6,842 nucleotides of DNA. Origin: an uncultured Phycisphaerales bacterium (lineage in GTDB: Bacteria; Planctomycetota; Phycisphaerae; WQYP01). The DNA is taken from contig CALCHA010000593.1 in assembly GCA_937901265.1 (NCBI GenBank), positions 1 through 6,842 on the forward strand. Direction: 5' to 3'. Shown piece by piece: positions 1-6,558 of this stretch (within the stretch, counting starts at the first letter, position 1; the number at the start of each line of letters is the position of its first letter). The notes under the pieces are model-generated. The model was not told the origin of the DNA and ran no database searches. It worked only from the letters and a program-made list of their open reading frames with translations. The translations under genes were made by a program, and so were the position numbers.

Positions 1-45
1 AATCCTATGATCTTATCACTTATCTCCCTCGCTCCCGGAAAATTT

Positions 46-86
46 GCCACGCCCCACGCGACGGCGCGGCAGTTTGCCGGCGTGGC
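46..86. repeat. Inverted repeat upstream of trmB (possible 5' leader hairpin)
   Basis: GCCACGCC at 46-53 is perfectly complementary to GGCGTGGC at 79-86, leaving a 25-nt loop. Inside it a smaller hairpin, CGGCA-GTT-TGCCG (67-79), overlaps the right arm, so the two folds compete. The structure lies 56 bp before the chosen trmB start, in the 142 bp at the left edge where I see no gene. It could be leader structure, the terminator of a gene left of the window (there is no T-tract), or chance in GC-rich DNA. Confidence 0.3.
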
Positions 87-142
87 GGGGGGTGGCGCTT
101 TGCGATATTCTGCGGGTTTTCCTCGCTGCTCCGGAACATCCC

Positions 143-781
143 ATGGCCCTGCGACCCAACCTCCATCCTGGCGAATTTCTGCTCTCCCTGCCCGACGAGG
201 CGGGGCGCGTCGCCCTTGCCGGGATCTTTGGCAATGATCACCCCGTCGAGCTGGAGATTGGTTCGGGCAAGGGCACTTTTGTGCTGGCGATCGCGGAGGC
301 CACGCCGCAGCGGAACTTCATCGGCATTGAATACGCCCGCGCGTATGCGGAATTTGCCGCAGACCGGCTGCGGCGGCACGAGCAAACCAACGCTCGTCTG
401 GTCCATGCCGAGGCCTCCTGGTGGGTCCGTTGCCATGTCGCCGACGCTGCCCTGGCGGCCGTCCACGTCTATTTCCCCGATCCCTGGCCCAAGGCGCGGC
501 ACCACAAGCGGCGGCTGGTTCAGCCACCCTTTCTCAAGGAGGTCCACCGCATCCTCCAGCCGGGCGGGGTGCTGCGACTGGTGACGGATCACGCGGATTA
601 CTTTGTGCAAATGGAACGCGTGTTGGCGGAGCAGCAGGAGCTGCAGGTGGTGCCCTTCGAATCGCCGGTGGCGCTCAAAGCGGATGCACCCGAGGGGTCG
701 ATCGTGGGGACGAATTTTGAGCGAAAATACATTGCCGAAGGGCGGAGCTTCCACGCAACGATGGCGCGAAAGCCCGGGTGA
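143..781 (+). CDS. trmB: tRNA (guanine(46)-N7)-methyltransferase TrmB
   Basis: This is an S-adenosylmethionine-dependent enzyme that methylates N7 of G46 in the variable loop of cytoplasmic tRNAs. The product is 212 aa, close to the usual 200-240 aa of the family. Visible motifs are the SAM-binding motif I ELEIGSGKG (about residues 36-44), the acidic end of strand 2 in GIEYA (about 61-65), the TrmB signature VYFPDPWPK followed by RHHKRRL (about 109-125), the TD pair after strand 5 (about 148-149), and the C-terminal TNFERKY (about 190-196), which belongs to the family's substrate/cofactor pocket. The ATG at 143 is chosen because homology begins just after it and a weak GGA lies 7 nt upstream. 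The frame stays open back to a TTG at 44, but that 33-residue extension looks non-native to the family. The gene converges on the small gene ending at 861, with a 79-bp gap. No key residue appears to be missing. Confidence 0.95.
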   Translation: MALRPNLHPGEFLLSLPDEAGRVALAGIFGNDHPVELEIGSGKGTFVLAIAEATPQRNFIGIEYARAYAEFAADRLRRHEQTNARLVHAEASWWVRCHVADAALAAVHVYFPDPWPKARHHKRRLVQPPFLKEVHRILQPGGVLRLVTDHADYFVQMERVLAEQQELQVVPFESPVALKADAPEGSIVGTNFERKYIAEGRSFHATMARKPG

Positions 782-860
782 ACGCGCGGTCACCGGGGCG
801 GGAAGGGCTGACGGGGGGCAATCCTTGCGGATGATCGCACCGTGACGGGGGCGACTGGCA

Positions 861-1088
861 TCATTGGCCAGCGGGGGGAAGTAGTCGTTCCAGGGCCTGT
901 TCGCGGGAGCAGTGCCAGTGCTTCTGGTATTGCTGCACCATGCGATCAGTGATCCAATTGCGGGCGCGCATCGCTTCGAAGCGTGCTTCGAGGGCGGGAT
1001 TGGTGGAACCGGGGGCCGCCGCCCATTGAATTTTGCTGGAGGCGGGTTGGATCGTGGTATCGGCCTGTTTGACCGTTTCAACTGACAT
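861..1088 (-). CDS. Hypothetical protein, 75 aa, unrecognised family
   Basis: I do not recognise this protein. The start is the ATG at 1088 on the - strand because an AAAGGA Shine-Dalgarno (1096-1101) sits 7 nt before it. The open frame runs further upstream to 1220, but that part is Pro/Arg-rich and looks non-coding. Residues 1-30 are Thr/Ser/Ala-rich and probably disordered. Residues 31-70 look helical, beginning NPALEARFEAMRARNW, with several aromatics (W45, Y54, W58), histidines at 57 and 59, and a single cysteine (C60). There is no signal peptide or membrane segment, so it is probably cytoplasmic. It converges with trmB and has the same orientation as the next - strand gene, 271 bp upstream, which is too far to call an operon. 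The start codon, RBS and protein-like composition argue that it is real, but this rests on one sequence. The two-helix tail could be a small nucleic-acid- or protein-binding unit, which is speculation. Confidence 0.6.
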   Translation of the reverse strand: MSVETVKQADTTIQPASSKIQWAAAPGSTNPALEARFEAMRARNWITDRMVQQYQKHWHCSREQALERLLPPAGQ

Positions 1089-1095
1089 CTCGTGG

Positions 1096-1101
1096 TCCTT
1101 T
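1096..1101 (-). promoter_or_regulatory. Ribosome binding site fixing the start of the 75-aa gene
   Basis: The - strand reads AAAGGA, 7 nt before the ATG at 1088. No comparable site precedes the longer open-frame start at 1220, so this site decides the start. Confidence 0.55.
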
Positions 1102-1227
1102 GGTGAGACAGGAAGGTCCTTCTCTCCAGGTAAACTCTGGCGCCGGGCCCGAACGAAGTCCGGCACCTGCCTGTTGTTGCTATCGGCCGGGGGTCGCCCG
1201 GGCGGTGAGCGGAAAGGCATCTATAGA

Positions 1228-1258
1228 GATATACGCCACAGACCGCGTGAAAGCGCAA
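1228..1258 (-). promoter_or_regulatory. Possible promoter of the 75-aa gene
   Basis: On the - strand, TTGCGC (1253-1258) and TATATC (1228-1233) resemble -35 and -10 boxes, but with a 19-bp spacer, which is longer than ideal. A second TATA-like element (TATAGA, part of the 8-bp palindrome TCTATAGA) lies just downstream. The surrounding 1215-1320 stretch is clearly A/T-richer than its neighbours and contains no gene, which fits a promoter region. The rest of the 1089-1359 gap shows only a short inverted repeat, TAAGTT (1291-1296) with AACTTA (1310-1315). Confidence 0.3.
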
Positions 1259-1359
1259 AAATTCGCAAAAAAGTGTCTCGTTAGGCCCTGTAAGTTGTTC
1301 CGCTGTGCTAACTTATCGCGTTTGTGGAGAGGCTGGGACGCGGTTCCTCAGCAGGACCA

Positions 1360-1716
1360 TCAGGTGAGTGCCGCGGCGGGATCGTCGGCCGGGGACATCA
1401 GCGGTGCCTTGGCCAGGAGCGCCTCGGGGCCCTGCAGAACCTCCACGACGCTGTATTCATCCAGGTTGGGGATGGTCAGCTCGCCATCAGCTTTCTGGAT
1501 GATCAGGCGATCCAGCCAGACCTTGCCCCTGACGTTGCGGGCGAACCAGGAGCCCGACTTTTGCCGCTCCTGACGTACGACGGTGCCGGTGGCGCTGATG
1601 GTGACCGTGTCAGTGCGGCGAGGGATCTGCTGCGTGACCCGCACCAGGGTGCCCGGCTGGTACAGGAGTGTCTGCTGATTGTCACTGAGAGACGTGGAGA
1701 GTTCGGATTCATTCAT
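1360..1716 (-). CDS. Hypothetical protein, 118 aa, small beta-rich domain
   Basis: No named family is recognised. The ATG at 1716 begins MNESELSTSL. The frame is open far upstream, but that part is an antisense shadow of the divergent gene, and this methionine is the first inside plausible protein. A weak GGGA lies 9 nt before it. Residues 1-18 are polar and probably flexible. Residues 19-92 look like one compact all-beta domain with alternating hydrophobics: PGTLVRVTQQ, then TVTISATGTVV, then KSGSWFARN, KVWLDRLIIQKADGEL and LDEYSVVEVL. The order of short strands with Gly turns suggests an SH3-like or small-barrel fold. The last 25 residues are Ala/Pro/Asp-rich and probably disordered. There is no signal peptide, membrane segment or cysteine, so a cytoplasmic location is likely. 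It is divergent from the NxxGxxAF-repeat gene with 204 bp between the starts. The regular strand pattern makes it very likely a real protein. Confidence 0.75.
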   Translation of the reverse strand: MNESELSTSLSDNQQTLLYQPGTLVRVTQQIPRRTDTVTISATGTVVRQERQKSGSWFARNVRGKVWLDRLIIQKADGELTIPNLDEYSVVEVLQGPEALLAKAPLMSPADDPAAALT

Positions 1717-1818
1717 GGCAGCGTTCCCGGTTGGTGATGTGCCTATGGTAGTGGTCGGCAGCCTCGAGCGAAAGGGGTGCCGCGGGAGGTGCCGGGGAGG
1801 AGTTGGTAGTGTTGAATT

Positions 1819-1847
1819 TTGACCCACTGGGTATGGGAAATTCGAAT
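1819..1847 (+). promoter_or_regulatory. Putative sigma70-type promoter of the NxxGxxAF-repeat gene, with internal dyad
   Basis: TTGACC (1819-1824) and TCGAAT (1842-1847) are separated by 17 bp and match the -35 and -10 consensus at 5/6 and 4/6 positions. They lie 74 bp before the ATG at 1921, in the 204-bp divergent spacer. Between the boxes is the dyad ACCCA-C-TGGGT (1822-1832), and the -10 overlaps the palindrome ATTCGAAT (1840-1847). A repressor-type operator is possible. This is a pattern match only. Confidence 0.35.
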
Positions 1848-1909
1848 GGAAATGCGGATGAGGCGGGGTAGAGTTTGGGAGATTGTGAAAACCCATGAGA
1901 AGTTTGCTC

Positions 1910-1914
1910 GGAGG
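1910..1914 (+). promoter_or_regulatory. Ribosome binding site fixing the start of the repeat protein
   Basis: GGAGG lies 6 nt before the ATG at 1921. The open frame extends upstream to 1819, but only the 1921 start has this site and begins directly with a signal peptide. Confidence 0.7.
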
Positions 1915-1920
1915 GCAGAG

Positions 1921-3546
1921 ATGCACAAGGCGTTTGGCGTGTTGGCGGCAGCGGCGGTTCTGGCGACTGGGGGCGTTTCCTTCGCCGCAGATCTGCAGGG
2001 GCATGTGGTGGCCCTCTCCGGGCGGACGGATCAATATGGGCCCGGGTTCAGCGCCTATGGCGACAACACCTTCGGACAGTTCGGCAAGGCCATGATCAAC
2101 AACGCTGGCCAGATCGCCTTCGGATCGAGCAACCAGAACTTCATCGGCTTCGGCTCGGTCGCGGTGAGCTCCCTCTTCCTTTATCAGCCCGGCAGCGGCC
2201 TTGAACTTGTGGCCCGTGCGGAGGGCGACTCTGCTCCCTTTGCCAACGTCGAAACGCCCTATCTCGCAGCCGACGGCTCGGTGGCTTTTCGTGGCCTCCG
2301 CACCGGCGGCAACAGCGGGTTCAGTTACAAGGCCATCGGCAACAGCCCGACGCTGGTCGCGGAGGTGGGCAACACCACCAATGGGACGCCGCCGGCCGGC
2401 ACCAATTATGGGACGCTGACGATCAACGGTGCCTTCGCCTATCGTGGCGGCAACCTGGCATTCGGGGCCACCCTGCAAGGACCCGATGTCACCTTCACCA
2501 CCCAAAACGTCCTGGTCCGTTCGACCAACGGGGCGCAGGGCGTCCTTCTGACCCGTGAAGGAGCTTCGGGCTCGAACCCTCTGGGCACAGACAACGGCAA
2601 CACCACGTGGAACCTCAACATCAATCCGTTCGCCGTCAACACACGCGGGGATGTGGCCTTTCTGGGCGGCTACGGTAACGCGGCGAATTACGGCGAGCCG
2701 AGCGTCTTCGGGGTGATCGACGGCGTCTCGGGGGAGGTGACGACGGTGGCGGTGTCCAAACAGCCGGTCGCGGGTGCGACGGGACTCAGCTACACGTTCC
2801 TTCAGGGGTCCGGACGGATCGACATCAATGACGCGGGCAGCGTCGTGTGGATGGGGCGCGCGGGCGGGGCGAACCCGAACGTCCTCAGCAAGCGCGTGGG
2901 CAGCACGACCACGTTGCTGGCGCGGGCCGGCGACACCCTCGATGGCACGGCGATCACGGGCTTCAGCGCCACGCGCGATCCGGTCATCGCCGGCGACGGG
3001 GCCGTTTACTTTGAGGCGACCATCGGCAACGTTGGCCAGTTCGGCATCTTTCGCCACAGCGATGCCGACGGGTTCAAGCTGATGGTCGCCACCAGCGATG
3101 CCACCCGCGGCCCCGGCGGGGGGCTTGCCTTCAGCGACATCACCCAGTTGTCCGCCAACGCGGGCGGCGAGTTTGCGTTTTATGCCACCCTGTCTGGCGC
3201 CGGCATCACCAGCGCCAACGACGAGGCACTTTACGCCTACCGCGGGGGGATGCTCAGCCTCATTGCACGCGAGGGCGATCTTTTTGACGTCGATCCCACC
3301 AGCGGCGTCGATCTGCGGACCATCTACGCCATTGTGTCTGACCCGACGCTCATCAACTCGGGAGGGCAGGATGGCCGCCGCAACATGATTAATGACAGCG
3401 GGGATATCGCCTACAGTCTGTTGTTCAAGGACGGGGGGGCGTACACGGCGGGGGTGTTCATCAGCCCGGGCGGCGCGGTGCCGGAGGTGGGAAGCCTGGC
3501 GATGCTGGGCATCGGCGCGGCAGGGCTGCTGCTGCGGCGGCGGTGA
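1921..3546 (+). CDS. Secreted choice-of-anchor NxxGxxAF tandem-repeat protein with PEP-CTERM-like tail
   Basis: This 541-aa exported protein is of unknown function. It starts with a Sec signal peptide: Lys3, a hydrophobic stretch at about 4-19, and probable cleavage after SFA (residue 22). The mature part carries about eight degenerate repeats of the NxxGxxAF type: INNAGQIAFGS (59-69), ADGSVAF (117-123), GGNLAF (176-181), VNTRGDVAFLG (239-249), INDAGSVVWMG (302-312), AGDGAVYFEA (357-366), ANAGGEFAFYA (412-422) and INDSGDIAYS (490-499). Several are preceded by an AR(E/A)GD-like motif, for example LLARAGDTLDG and LIAREGDLFD. This pattern is that of the 'choice-of-anchor tandem repeat NxxGxxAF' proteins common in Planctomycetota, probably a beta-propeller-like fold. 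The C terminus has the tripartite layout of a sorting signal: VPEVGS (520-525), a hydrophobic helix (about 526-538) and RRR at the very end. Canonical PEP-CTERM has Pro where Val is found here. An exosortase would normally process such tails, and none is visible in this window. Family membership is firm, function is unknown. Confidence 0.88.
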   Translation: MHKAFGVLAAAAVLATGGVSFAADLQGHVVALSGRTDQYGPGFSAYGDNTFGQFGKAMINNAGQIAFGSSNQNFIGFGSVAVSSLFLYQPGSGLELVARAEGDSAPFANVETPYLAADGSVAFRGLRTGGNSGFSYKAIGNSPTLVAEVGNTTNGTPPAGTNYGTLTINGAFAYRGGNLAFGATLQGPDVTFTTQNVLVRSTNGAQGVLLTREGASGSNPLGTDNGNTTWNLNINPFAVNTRGDVAFLGGYGNAANYGEPSVFGVIDGVSGEVTTVAVSKQPVAGATGLSYTFLQGSGRIDINDAGSVVWMGRAGGANPNVLSKRVGSTTTLLARAGDTLDGTAITGFSATRDPVIAGDGAVYFEATIGNVGQFGIFRHSDADGFKLMVATSDATRGPGGGLAFSDITQLSANAGGEFAFYATLSGAGITSANDEALYAYRGGMLSLIAREGDLFDVDPTSGVDLRTIYAIVSDPTLINSGGQDGRRNMINDSGDIAYSLLFKDGGAYTAGVFISPGGAVPEVGSLAMLGIGAAGLLLRRR

Positions 3547-3610
3547 GGGGCGGCGGGGGAGGGGTACGCTTTGCTGGCCGCTGCGAGCCCCCGCCGGCGC
3601 GCGGCGGCAT

Positions 3611-3632
3611 GGGTGCGGGGCAGCCCGCGCCC
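3611..3632 (+). terminator. Strong GC hairpin after the repeat gene (terminator-like, no T-tract)
   Basis: GGGTGCGGG (3611-3619) pairs with CCCGCGCCC (3624-3632) around a GCAG loop: nine continuous pairs, one of them G-U. It begins 64 bp after the stop at 3546. No run of T follows, so it is not a classical intrinsic terminator. It could be a factor-dependent or L-shaped terminator, or an mRNA 3'-end stabiliser. Just upstream, CGGCGGGGG (3551-3559) can also pair with CCCCCGCCG (3588-3596) over a 28-nt loop. Confidence 0.4.
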
Positions 3633-3654
3633 GCCAAAACCGATGCGCCCGGGG

Positions 3655-3682
3655 TTGACAAATGGGGAGGAGGCGGTTGAAT
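3655..3682 (+). promoter_or_regulatory. Putative topA promoter
   Basis: A perfect -35 box TTGACA (3655-3660) is followed after 16 bp by TTGAAT (3677-3682), a 4/6 match to the -10 consensus. An alternative -10, TAGAAT (3709-3714, 5/6), lacks a well-placed -35. The site lies downstream of the hairpin at 3611-3632 and about 140 bp before the topA start, the expected place for a separate topA transcript with a long leader. The remaining leader (3683-3806) contains no gene that I can see. Confidence 0.45.
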
Positions 3683-3806
3683 TGGCGGGTTCGGGGTCGC
3701 TGGAAGCCTAGAATGGTGTGCTTCAAGACCCAATTCGAGGCAAGGTTTTCTGGGCAACAGGGGCCTGAATGCGAGCGCCACGCGGCGCGTCGCGGGTCTA
3801 TTCGAC

Positions 3807-3812
3807 GGAAGG
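3807..3812 (+). promoter_or_regulatory. Ribosome binding site of topA
   Basis: GGAAGG abuts the in-frame TTG at 3813, is 9 nt before the GTG at 3822, and is 18 nt before the ATG at 3831. Only the GTG has normal spacing, so this site favours 3822. Confidence 0.5.
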
Positions 3813-3821
3813 TTGTCAGAC

Positions 3822-6524
3822 GTGGCAAAGATGGTTCGCAAGGCGGGTGCGGGGGAGCCGGTGGAGGGTGATGTGCAGGAACTGCGCGGGGGCACGGGGC
3901 GTACGCTGGTGATCGTGGAATCGCCCGCCAAGGCCAAGACCATCAACAAATACCTGGGGTCGGGGTACGTCGTGAAGGCCTCAATGGGGCACGTGCGCGA
4001 CCTGCCGGAGAAGGGCATCGGCGTCGATGTCGACAAGAAATTTGAGCCGACGTATGAAGTGCTCGCAACGCGGAAAAAGATCATCGGGGAACTGCGCGCC
4101 GCGGCCCGTGGCGCCGACCAGGTCTATCTGGCAACCGACTTGGACCGCGAGGGGGAGGCGATTGCGTGGCATCTCGCCCATGCGCTGGGGCTCAACGTGG
4201 CCACGGCCAAGCGCGTCGTGTTCAACGAAATCACCAAGGGGGCCATCCTTAACGCCTTCAAATCGCCGCGGGGCATCGATGAGGGCAAGGTCAACGCGCA
4301 GCAGGCGCGGCGGATCCTGGACCGGCTGGTGGGATACAAAATCTCCCCGCTGCTGTGGAAAAAAGTCGCGCGCGGGCTTTCCGCCGGCCGCGTGCAGAGC
4401 GTCGCCGTCAAACTCGTCGTCGATCGGGAACTCGCCATCCAGGCCTTCGTGCCGGAGGAATACTGGAAGCTGACAGGCATTTTCACCGCCGATCTGGTCC
4501 AGGCCGGCGCCCTTGCCGAGCAGTGGCGCAGCTTCCTCGCCGGCGATGATGAAGAGGCGGCGCAGGACGATGGCACGGATTCTTCGGAAGCGCTGTCGGC
4601 GGCAAACGCCGGGCGTACGGTTGCCGAGAAAAGCGAATTTTTGAAGGATCACCGGGCCTTCCGGGCGGATCTGGTGGAGGTGTTCGGGAAGAAGTTCGAC
4701 CCGAAGGAGGGCCAGGCCGCTCGCGCCGCCGCCGAAGCCGTCGGGCTGGTCGACATCATGGTTTCCACGGTGGACAACGATGGCACGAATGGCCCGCGTG
4801 GGATCCCCGTGAAAGGGCCGGCGACGTCGTTGACGCGCGTGACCGGGATGGCGGACGCGCGGCGTGCGGGCGTCGAATTCCGGATTCGTGAACTGAATCA
4901 GAAGCTCTCCACCAGCCGCCCGCCGGGCCCTTTTTCCACCAGTACGCTGCAGCAGGCGGCGAGCAACTCGCTGGGCTTCGGGGCGCAGCGCACCATGCGC
5001 GTGGCGCAGCAGCTTTACGAAGGCTTCGATATCGAGGGCCTCGGTGCCGTGGGTTTGATCACCTACATGCGTACCGACTCGCAAAACATCTCGAAGGAAG
5101 CACTGGGCACGGTGCGCGGGTTCATCGATGAGCAGTTCGGCCAGAAATATGTGCCTGAATCGCCCAACTTCTTTGCCAGCAAAGCCGGCGCGCAGGAAGC
5201 CCACGAGGCCATCCGCCCCACCGATGTCACGCTGACGCCCGCCAGCCTTCGCGGGCGCGGTCTGACGGACGAACAGTGGCGGCTTTATGAGCTGATCTGG
5301 AAGCGTTTCGTCGCCTGCCAGATGATGCCGGCGCAATGGAACGTCACCGAGGCGTTCATCGAGGCGCGCAACAAAAAGCAGTCCGCCGCGGCCATTGGGG
5401 TGTTCAAGGCGGTGGGGCGCACGCTGGCCTTCGATGGTTTCACGCGTGTGGCCGGCGTGTACACGCGGTTCGACGAGCAGATTCTGCCGCAGCTGGATCA
5501 GGAGCAGGAAGTCGCCGCGCTGGATCTCACGCCCACGCAGCATTTCACCAGCCCGCCGTCGCGTTACTCGGAAGCGTCGCTGGTGAAGGCGCTGGAAGCC
5601 GAGGGGATCGGTCGCCCCTCGACGTATGCCTCGATCATCGCGACGATTCAGGACCGCAACTACGTCGACGCCAAGGGCCGCACGCTGTATGCGACGGACC
5701 TGGGCATCAAGGTGACCCAGAAGCTGATCGAGGGGTTCCCCGACATCATGGAGACGAGCTTCACCCGCACGATTGAGGCGGAGCTTGACCAGGTCGAGGA
5801 AGCGCAGAAGGACTGGGTCGAAGTCGTGCAGGATTTTTACGACCCGCTGATGCGCGACCTCGCCACGGCCGAAGAGCGCATGACGCACGCCCGCGCGGAA
5901 CAAACCCCCAGTGAGTACAAGTGCCCGAAGTGCGGCGCCATGATGGCCTATCGCCTGAGCAAACGGGGGAAGCGGTTTTTAAGCTGCTCGCGCTATCCCG
6001 AGTGCGACGGGGCGCAGAACGTGGACGCCGAAGGCAAACCGGTGGAACTGGAAATCACCGCCTTCAACTGCCCGACCTGCGGCAAGTCCATGATCAAACG
6101 GGTGGGCCGCTTCGGTGCCTTCCTGGGGTGCAGCGGCTATCCGGAATGCAAGGTCATCCAGAACCTCGACAAAAAGACGGGCGAGCCGCTGCCACCCAAG
6201 CCGCCCCCCGAGGACACCGGGTTGGTCTGCCCGAAGTGCGGCAAGAAGCACATCGCCATCCGCCAGGGCAAGCGCGGCCCGTTCATGAGCTGCCTGGGCT
6301 TCCCGAAGGGCCGGGTGATTTTGCAGGCCGACCGCGTGGAAGAATTCAAGGCAAGCTTCGCCGCCGGCAAGGGCTGGCCCGAGGACATCGTCGCGAAATT
6401 CGGCAAACGCAAGGCGGCCGATCCGGACGCCGAGCCCGAAGTGGAGGCGAAACCGGTGAAAAAAGCCGCCGCGAAAAGGCGAGCGCCGGCCAAAAAGAAG
6501 GCGGCGGTCAAGAAAGTTAAGTAA
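3822..6524 (+). CDS. topA: DNA topoisomerase I (type IA, omega protein)
   Basis: This enzyme relaxes negatively supercoiled DNA by cutting one strand through a 5'-phosphotyrosine link and passing the other strand. From the GTG at 3822 the product is 900 aa. TTG 3813 or ATG 3831 are alternative starts that change only three residues each. In order: TOPRIM domain with TLVIVESPAKAKTI (E33) and ATDLDREGEAIAWH (D106, D108, E110, Mg2+ site); RRILDRLVGYKISPLLW and GLSAGRVQSVAVKL (about 163-198); catalytic tyrosine Y415 in GLITYMRTDS; AHEAIRPTD (about 460-468); RYSEASLVKALEAEGIGRPS (about 581-600). Three C-terminal zinc ribbons follow: C701/C704/C722/C728, C750/C753/C770/C776, and C803/C806/C824, where the fourth position is Gly830. 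A Lys/Ala-rich basic tail (about 866-900) resembles histone H1-like DNA-binding tails. The catalytic Tyr is about 100 residues later than in E. coli TopA (Y319), because of an insertion at about 225-350 with an acidic patch GDDEEAAQDDGTDSSE. All catalytic motifs are intact, so an active enzyme is expected. Confidence 0.96.
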   Translation: MAKMVRKAGAGEPVEGDVQELRGGTGRTLVIVESPAKAKTINKYLGSGYVVKASMGHVRDLPEKGIGVDVDKKFEPTYEVLATRKKIIGELRAAARGADQVYLATDLDREGEAIAWHLAHALGLNVATAKRVVFNEITKGAILNAFKSPRGIDEGKVNAQQARRILDRLVGYKISPLLWKKVARGLSAGRVQSVAVKLVVDRELAIQAFVPEEYWKLTGIFTADLVQAGALAEQWRSFLAGDDEEAAQDDGTDSSEALSAANAGRTVAEKSEFLKDHRAFRADLVEVFGKKFDPKEGQAARAAAEAVGLVDIMVSTVDNDGTNGPRGIPVKGPATSLTRVTGMADARRAGVEFRIRELNQKLSTSRPPGPFSTSTLQQAASNSLGFGAQRTMRVAQQLYEGFDIEGLGAVGLITYMRTDSQNISKEALGTVRGFIDEQFGQKYVPESPNFFASKAGAQEAHEAIRPTDVTLTPASLRGRGLTDEQWRLYELIWKRFVACQMMPAQWNVTEAFIEARNKKQSAAAIGVFKAVGRTLAFDGFTRVAGVYTRFDEQILPQLDQEQEVAALDLTPTQHFTSPPSRYSEASLVKALEAEGIGRPSTYASIIATIQDRNYVDAKGRTLYATDLGIKVTQKLIEGFPDIMETSFTRTIEAELDQVEEAQKDWVEVVQDFYDPLMRDLATAEERMTHARAEQTPSEYKCPKCGAMMAYRLSKRGKRFLSCSRYPECDGAQNVDAEGKPVELEITAFNCPTCGKSMIKRVGRFGAFLGCSGYPECKVIQNLDKKTGEPLPPKPPPEDTGLVCPKCGKKHIAIRQGKRGPFMSCLGFPKGRVILQADRVEEFKASFAAGKGWPEDIVAKFGKRKAADPDAEPEVEAKPVKKAAAKRRAPAKKKAAVKKVK

Positions 6525-6558
6525 GACGGGCTGTGGGGCTTTTTGAAGGAGAATTCTG

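Noticed and set aside
44..142. TTG-initiated 33-residue N-terminal extension of TrmB
   Set aside because: TrmB homology starts after the ATG at 143, and the extension overlaps the inverted repeat and has no ribosome site.
782..871. Bidirectional terminator between the convergent genes (CTGGC 855-859 with GCCAG 867-871; ATCC/GGAT at 821-832)
   Set aside because: The stems are 4-5 bp with no T-tract on either side, which is within chance for GC-rich DNA.
20..1258. 412-aa - strand frame across trmB and the small gene
   Set aside because: It is antisense to trmB, with no domain pattern and no RBS-supported start.
1280..1315. Terminator of the 118-aa gene from the TAAGTT/AACTTA inverted repeat
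   Set aside because: The stem is only 6 bp, competes with GTTAG/CTAAC pairing, and the T-run on the - strand is more than 20 nt past it.
1717..3828. Upstream extension of the 118-aa gene's frame (about 700 codons, - strand) through the repeat gene
   Set aside because: It is antisense to the signal-peptide/NxxGxxAF gene and to its spacer, and low in complexity. Only the last 118 codons look like protein.
3981..5903. 640-aa open frame antisense to topA
   Set aside because: It lies wholly within a well-supported topA on the other strand. Long antisense frames are expected in GC-rich genes, and its translation is Arg/His/Gly-rich without recognisable domains.
6525..6550. Terminator after topA, suggested by the T5 run at 6540-6544
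   Set aside because: The preceding GGGCTGTGGGGC has no complementary arm, so no hairpin forms.
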